IMG/VR virus record: IMGVR_UViG_3300021960_000027
Coordinates: 1 to 64,000 of that record
DNA from: a virus
Length of the DNA stretch: 64,000 bases
Direction: 5' to 3' (one strand)
The notes under the pieces were generated by a model. That model made no database searches and had not been told where the DNA came from. It worked only from the letters and a program-made list of their open reading frames with translations. The position numbers were made by a program, and so were the translations under genes. Shown here in pieces: positions 59,919-64,000 of the stretch; the stretch's first letter is position 1, and the number at the start of each line of letters is the position of its first letter.

Positions 59919-62900
59919 GTGTATTTTGTAGTTGAGTCATTTTCCGTTGACAGAGTAACCAGTGGTTTACTGTCTGGTGTGCCAGTCCCCTCAGTAATTG
60001 AGGATGCTGATGGTGGCTACAGATGGTTACTTGTACCCGATGGTTTAGTCATTACATCTCATTGGGAAAATGCCTATCGATTGGGTGCGATGGGAGTTTT
60101 GTCTATTTCTGATGGGCAACTTTTCTTTGCAACGACGAATTCTGTTATGCAGTCAAGTGGAGGCTTTTCTTTTTCTGTCCCTTCTTCTGAACTGGTTGCT
60201 GTTGAGTCACTCCCATCTTCTTCCGATTTAGCGTTGTACGAATCTCGCTCTCCGATCATTTCTGAAAGTGGATTTGTTCACCTCCATGCCCATAGCGAAT
60301 TTTCCCCACTAGATGGATTGGCGACAGTTCAAGAAATGGTTGATGAGGCGGTTCGCCACAACCAGTCCGCTATTGCTGTTACCGATCACGGAGTTTGTGC
60401 CGCGCATCCAGAGTTGGCAAAGGTTGCTCGTCGCGCTGGCATCAAGCCGGTGTTTGGAATTGAGGCGAACTTTGTTAACCATCGCAGAGTCAAGGAATCG
60501 GTTGGAGATTATTATCACCTCATTCTTTGGGCGCAAAACGAGCGTGGGCTAAGGAATCTTTGGAGTGCTTCAAGTGAGGCATACAGAGATGGTTTTTACG
60601 GCAGGGCGAGAATGGATTGGGATACTCTTTCTCGCAACAACGATGGGGTTATGTGTTCAACAGCATGCCTGCGTGGTCCGCTTTCTGACATGATTTTGGA
60701 CGGGGATGAAGACGGTGTTCGTGCAAGCCTCTCTCGCCTACAGGCATTGTTCGGGGATCGCCTTTACGTCGAACTTCACACGAATCAGTTGCCACAACAA
60801 AGGGTTGTTAACGAGGCACTGGTGCAGTTGGCGCAGGAGTTTTCTCTTCCCACTATCGCTGTTGCTGACTCTCATTATGCGTGCCAGTCAGACCACAAAG
60901 CCCATAAGGTTTGGATCGCGGCACAGACAAACAAGTCGCTACAAGATGAAGGTGATTTGTTTGCTGGGGATGAGCATTATCACATTTCTTCAGTAGATGA
61001 AATCCGTCAGTCACTGAGTTACTTGCCACAGTCAGTGGTAGATGAATCTATCTTTCAGACATCTGTTGTCGCTGATCTTTGCAACGCTGGGTTAGAGTCT
61101 CGCAAGTCAACTCCTGTCTTTCACCGCAAGGGCGAAGACAGTGGTTCAGATAAAGATGCCAGAGTGCTTCGTCAGATGTGTTTGGACGCTTGGTCAAAAG
61201 TTGCTGATAAGCCGAATCAGGAAGAGTACGTCGAAAGACTGGAAGAAGAACTTGACCTGCTGGTATCAAAAAAATTCTGTGGCTACATCCTTCTTGTTGC
61301 CGACTATTGCCGTTGGTGTAAAGAGAACATGATTCTGATGGGACCGGGGCGTGGTTCTGCCGCGGGTTCCTTGGTTTGCTATCTCACTGGTATTACTGAG
61401 GTTGACCCGATTGATGCGAGGCTTTTGTTTGAGCGGTTTTTGACTCCGGGCAGAACTTCTCTTCCAGACATTGACTCAGACTTTCCAGCATCTAAGAGGG
61501 ATGTAATTACTCAGTACATTGTTGATCGCTGGGGAGAGGATCGTGTTGTACGGGTAGGGACTCATATTCGTCTTGCCAACCGTGGTGTGATGCGCGACCT
61601 TGCCCGTGTACTTAGGGACTCTCTTTCGATTGATTACCGAGATGTTGATGCTGTCTCAAAGATTATTGAAGACGCTGAGTCTGGTACTGCCGGTCTTGGT
61701 TTAAGTTGGGATGAGTTGTGGGGTCAGGTTGGAGATGAGTTGTCTCCATATCAACTTAAGTATCCAGAATGGTTTGAGTACGCAGACAAGTTTGTAGGTC
61801 GATTGAAGTCGTACGGCAAGCACGCGGCTGGGGTTGTAATTGACCCAGAGCGTTCAATTATTGACCGTCTTCCCCTTCGTGGTGGGGAAAGTGAACAACC
61901 AATTACTGAATTTGCGATGGAAGATTTAGAGGAACTTGGGTACGTCAAGTTTGACCTGCTGACTCTTCGTACTCTGGACACAATTCAGGTGTGTTTGGAT
62001 TCAATTCGTGAAGACGAAAAACTTTCGTTAGGTTCACCTAACATTTACGAATGGAACGAAGAATACAACGACCCTCAAGTTTGGGACATGCTGTGTGAGG
62101 GAGAGACGCTTGGCGTTTTTCAAATCGAAACATCTGCTGGCACGAAACTGACAAAGAGGTTCAAGCCACGTTCGATTGATGACCTCTGCGCCATTCTCAC
62201 GTTGGTACGACCCGGACCGATTAGGTCTGGACTAACCGAAACCTACTTGTCTAGGAGAAGTGGCTCTGAACCAGTTCTCTCAATGCACCCACTGTTGGAC
62301 AACGTTTTGGATAAGACGTATCAAACAATGATTTATCAAGAGGACATCATGGCTGTCTGCCGAACTCTTGGTGGTTACACGACCGAAGAGGCAGATGAAG
62401 TACGTTCAATTCTTGGCAAGAAAAAGGTGGACAAGGTCGAATCAGAGGGTCGGCGTTTCATCAGTCGTTGTGTAGAGAATGGCGTTGAGTCAGATATTGC
62501 AATTCGTCTTTGGGATCAAATGCAAGAGTTTGCTCGCTATGCGTTCAACAGATCACACTCATGGTCATACGCTCTTCTTGCTTACTGGACTGCGTGGCTC
62601 AAGTGTCATTATCCAGTTCACTTCAGCGCGGCGGTTTTGTCTACTGTTAAAAAAGAGCGCATTCCACAGTTTGTAGAAATGACTCGCAGAATGGGTTATC
62701 AGGTTCTTCCCCCAGACATCAACGAGTCAAAAGACGGGTTCACAATTAGTGCTGACCGTATGTCGATTAGGTACGGACTTGATTCAGTTAAGAATGTTGG
62801 CTCTTCCGCAATGCAGGCAGTTTTGGTTGGTCAACCTTACGAATCAATGGATGATTTTTTGGAGCGAAAGGGTCGTGCCTGCCACATGGGGCATGTTGAG

Positions 62901-63560
62901 TTGCTTGCCCAACTGGGTGCGTTTGACAAAATCAGCGGAATGCATCGCGCACAATTAGAGCAGTGGCTTAGTGATATTCGCTCTGGTAAATCGAAGGATT
63001 GTGCGTGGAAAGATGAATCAGTTACTGGTGCGCCAAACGATTTGCCATGTACGTTTGACTGGGCAACTGAGGTTCGTATCGGTAAATCTGGTAAGCCATT
63101 GAAGACAAAGCCAGTGCCAAAGCGGTGCGGTAAAACTTGCCGAAATTACACTGAGCGTTCTGATTCAGAAATGCCAGAAAATGTTCCAGTTCATTCTGAT
63201 GCTTTGATTCGTAATCGTGAGATGGACATGCTTGGCGTGTATTTGTCTAGCACTCCGTTTGATGATGTTGATAATGAAGTTAGATCATCCGTTGTTACAG
63301 CCCACCAGTTGGAGTCTCTTCCAACTGGAACCTACATCACTCTCGGAATTGTTACCGCTGTCCGCAAGAGGAACGATAAGGCAAACCGGCAAATGGCTTT
63401 TGTTGATATTTTGACTGAGCAGGGAACGTTGTCTACTGTCACCTTTTCGGGTGAGTGGGCGAGGTATCATGGGGACATTGTTGTTAGCAAAATGATGCTG
63501 GCAAGAGTTAAGACGAACAAGCGTGGAACACAAATTATTGATGTTGCACCAATCATTTGA
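59919..63560 (+). CDS. dnaE: DNA polymerase III alpha subunit
   Basis: A 1213-aa protein. GTG 59919 has AAGGGGG upstream; TTG 59859 in the same frame would place the start inside a hairpin. An unassigned 120-residue N-terminal part precedes the PHP domain (VHLHAHSEFSPLDG). The catalytic PDIDSDF and KFDLLTLRTLD supply the aspartates of the C-family polymerase active site. A C-terminal OB fold (TYITLGIVTAVRKRNDK) follows. There is a Cys cluster (KRCGKTCRNY) near residue 1070. It is the replicative polymerase. Confidence 0.93.
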   Translation: MYFVVESFSVDRVTSGLLSGVPVPSVIEDADGGYRWLLVPDGLVITSHWENAYRLGAMGVLSISDGQLFFATTNSVMQSSGGFSFSVPSSELVAVESLPSSSDLALYESRSPIISESGFVHLHAHSEFSPLDGLATVQEMVDEAVRHNQSAIAVTDHGVCAAHPELAKVARRAGIKPVFGIEANFVNHRRVKESVGDYYHLILWAQNERGLRNLWSASSEAYRDGFYGRARMDWDTLSRNNDGVMCSTACLRGPLSDMILDGDEDGVRASLSRLQALFGDRLYVELHTNQLPQQRVVNEALVQLAQEFSLPTIAVADSHYACQSDHKAHKVWIAAQTNKSLQDEGDLFAGDEHYHISSVDEIRQSLSYLPQSVVDESIFQTSVVADLCNAGLESRKSTPVFHRKGEDSGSDKDARVLRQMCLDAWSKVADKPNQEEYVERLEEELDLLVSKKFCGYILLVADYCRWCKENMILMGPGRGSAAGSLVCYLTGITEVDPIDARLLFERFLTPGRTSLPDIDSDFPASKRDVITQYIVDRWGEDRVVRVGTHIRLANRGVMRDLARVLRDSLSIDYRDVDAVSKIIEDAESGTAGLGLSWDELWGQVGDELSPYQLKYPEWFEYADKFVGRLKSYGKHAAGVVIDPERSIIDRLPLRGGESEQPITEFAMEDLEELGYVKFDLLTLRTLDTIQVCLDSIREDEKLSLGSPNIYEWNEEYNDPQVWDMLCEGETLGVFQIETSAGTKLTKRFKPRSIDDLCAILTLVRPGPIRSGLTETYLSRRSGSEPVLSMHPLLDNVLDKTYQTMIYQEDIMAVCRTLGGYTTEEADEVRSILGKKKVDKVESEGRRFISRCVENGVESDIAIRLWDQMQEFARYAFNRSHSWSYALLAYWTAWLKCHYPVHFSAAVLSTVKKERIPQFVEMTRRMGYQVLPPDINESKDGFTISADRMSIRYGLDSVKNVGSSAMQAVLVGQPYESMDDFLERKGRACHMGHVELLAQLGAFDKISGMHRAQLEQWLSDIRSGKSKDCAWKDESVTGAPNDLPCTFDWATEVRIGKSGKPLKTKPVPKRCGKTCRNYTERSDSEMPENVPVHSDALIRNREMDMLGVYLSSTPFDDVDNEVRSSVVTAHQLESLPTGTYITLGIVTAVRKRNDKANRQMAFVDILTEQGTLSTVTFSGEWARYHGDIVVSKMMLARVKTNKRGTQIIDVAPII

Positions 63561-63574
63561 GATAGGAGAACACG

Positions 63575-64000
63575 ATGGCTTCTTCGGCAAAGCAAAAGGC
63601 ACTTGAGGCTTTTATGGCTAAGGCAAGAAAGACGTACGGAGAGGAAACTTTTGTTCTGTCGCCAACGGTGACTGCTTACGATGTCATCCCGACTGGTTCA
63701 ATCACTTTGGATTACCACTTGTCTGTTGGTGGATGGACTGTTGGTCGGTTGCATGAAGTTTGGGGAGCAGAGGGTGTTGGCAAAACAACTTTGTGCTTGC
63801 TTTCTGTTGCAGAGGCTCAGAAGAAGTTCCCTGACAAGATTGTTGCTTGGATTGATGTCGAATACCGACTTGATAAGGCATGGGCGGTAAGTCACGGAGT
63901 TGATTTGGAACGCCTTCTGCATGTTCAACCAAAGGATGCAGAGGATGTCGCAGACCAAGTTAAAGACCTTTGCCGTTCTGAACTTGTTTCACTTATCGTT
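63575..64000 (+). CDS. RecA-type recombinase, N-terminal part (cut by window edge)
   Basis: The frame is open to the window end (142 codons). ATG 63575 has AGGAG about 6 nt upstream. IPTGSITLDYHLSVGGWTVGR, Walker A WGAEGVGKTTL and Walker B VAWIDVEYRLD follow RecA; the Walker A is AEGVGKT in place of PESSGKT. It would drive recombination-dependent replication and repair together with the SSB. The DNA-binding loops are outside the window. Confidence 0.88.
   Translation, partial: MASSAKQKALEAFMAKARKTYGEETFVLSPTVTAYDVIPTGSITLDYHLSVGGWTVGRLHEVWGAEGVGKTTLCLLSVAEAQKKFPDKIVAWIDVEYRLDKAWAVSHGVDLERLLHVQPKDAEDVADQVKDLCRSELVSLIV

Noticed and set aside
1-64000. CRISPR arrays, insertion sequences, integrase or attachment sites
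   Set aside because: No regularly spaced repeats, transposase, integrase or tRNA-associated direct repeats were seen. The only direct repeats are the linker-coding ones. Absence of an integrase here does not prove a lytic lifestyle.

Overview
The window is an internal segment of a tailed-phage genome with a contractile tail (myovirus type). The evidence is a tail sheath gene, a tail tube gene, a -1 frameshifted tail-assembly chaperone pair, a tape measure, a gp25-like wedge, a baseplate J-like protein and a very large tail protein, all in canonical order. Both ends are cut inside genes: a DNA methyltransferase on the left and a RecA-type recombinase on the right. The host is probably an actinobacterium. 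Reasons are a DUF6011-like protein, a pyrimidine-dimer glycosylase of the MSMEG_6728 type, a TIGR04338-like metallohydrolase, promoters with TAnnnT -10 boxes about 6 nt upstream of ATG, and a Thr-rich secreted protein in the style of freshwater Actinobacteria. GC content looks intermediate, not high. The layout recalls the large Bxz1-like actinophages, but that comparison is from memory and was not run.

Region 1 (1-7.8 kb) holds small accessory genes: the methyltransferase end, a zinc/DUF6011 protein, a repeat-containing modular protein, a DUF932-like protein, a train of tightly coupled small ORFs, a DNA-repair glycosylase and a tRNA-like element. Region 2 (7.8-15.2 kb) holds modular proteins, a prohead-protease fusion carrying a metallopeptidase-like, a GNAT-like and a cysteine-peptidase-like domain, and a scaffold-like protein. 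Region 3 (15.2-18.8 kb) is a lysis cassette: two tandem holin-like genes, one with a dual start inside an RNA hairpin, an M15 endolysin, two more small membrane proteins and a secreted Thr-rich FN3 protein. Region 4 (18.9-43.3 kb) is head decoration, major capsid, connectors, tail and baseplate. Region 5 (43.3-50.8 kb) is mixed: an SNF2 helicase, small proteins, a HicA-like protein, a roughly 420-nt highly structured non-coding stretch, an Arr-like protein and further modular proteins. Region 6 (50.8-64 kb) is a bacterial-type replication module: DinG-like helicase, helicase loader, DnaB, primase, ssDNA-binding protein, DnaE and RecA.

Two signals cut across the window. First, a short peptide of the form (A/S)-S-R-K-(T/V)-A followed by S or G recurs in at least five proteins, splitting them into compact modules. 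A related RVA/RTA peptide occurs in the capsid protein N-terminus and in the protease itself. I propose these are prohead-protease processing sites, which would make these proteins cleavable cargo or inner-capsid polyproteins. Second, a two-part motif (ACTGTC, about 20-22 nt, TAAGAG) lies upstream of several virion and modular genes and looks like a phage-specific late promoter. No terminase or portal gene is visible, so those lie outside the window.
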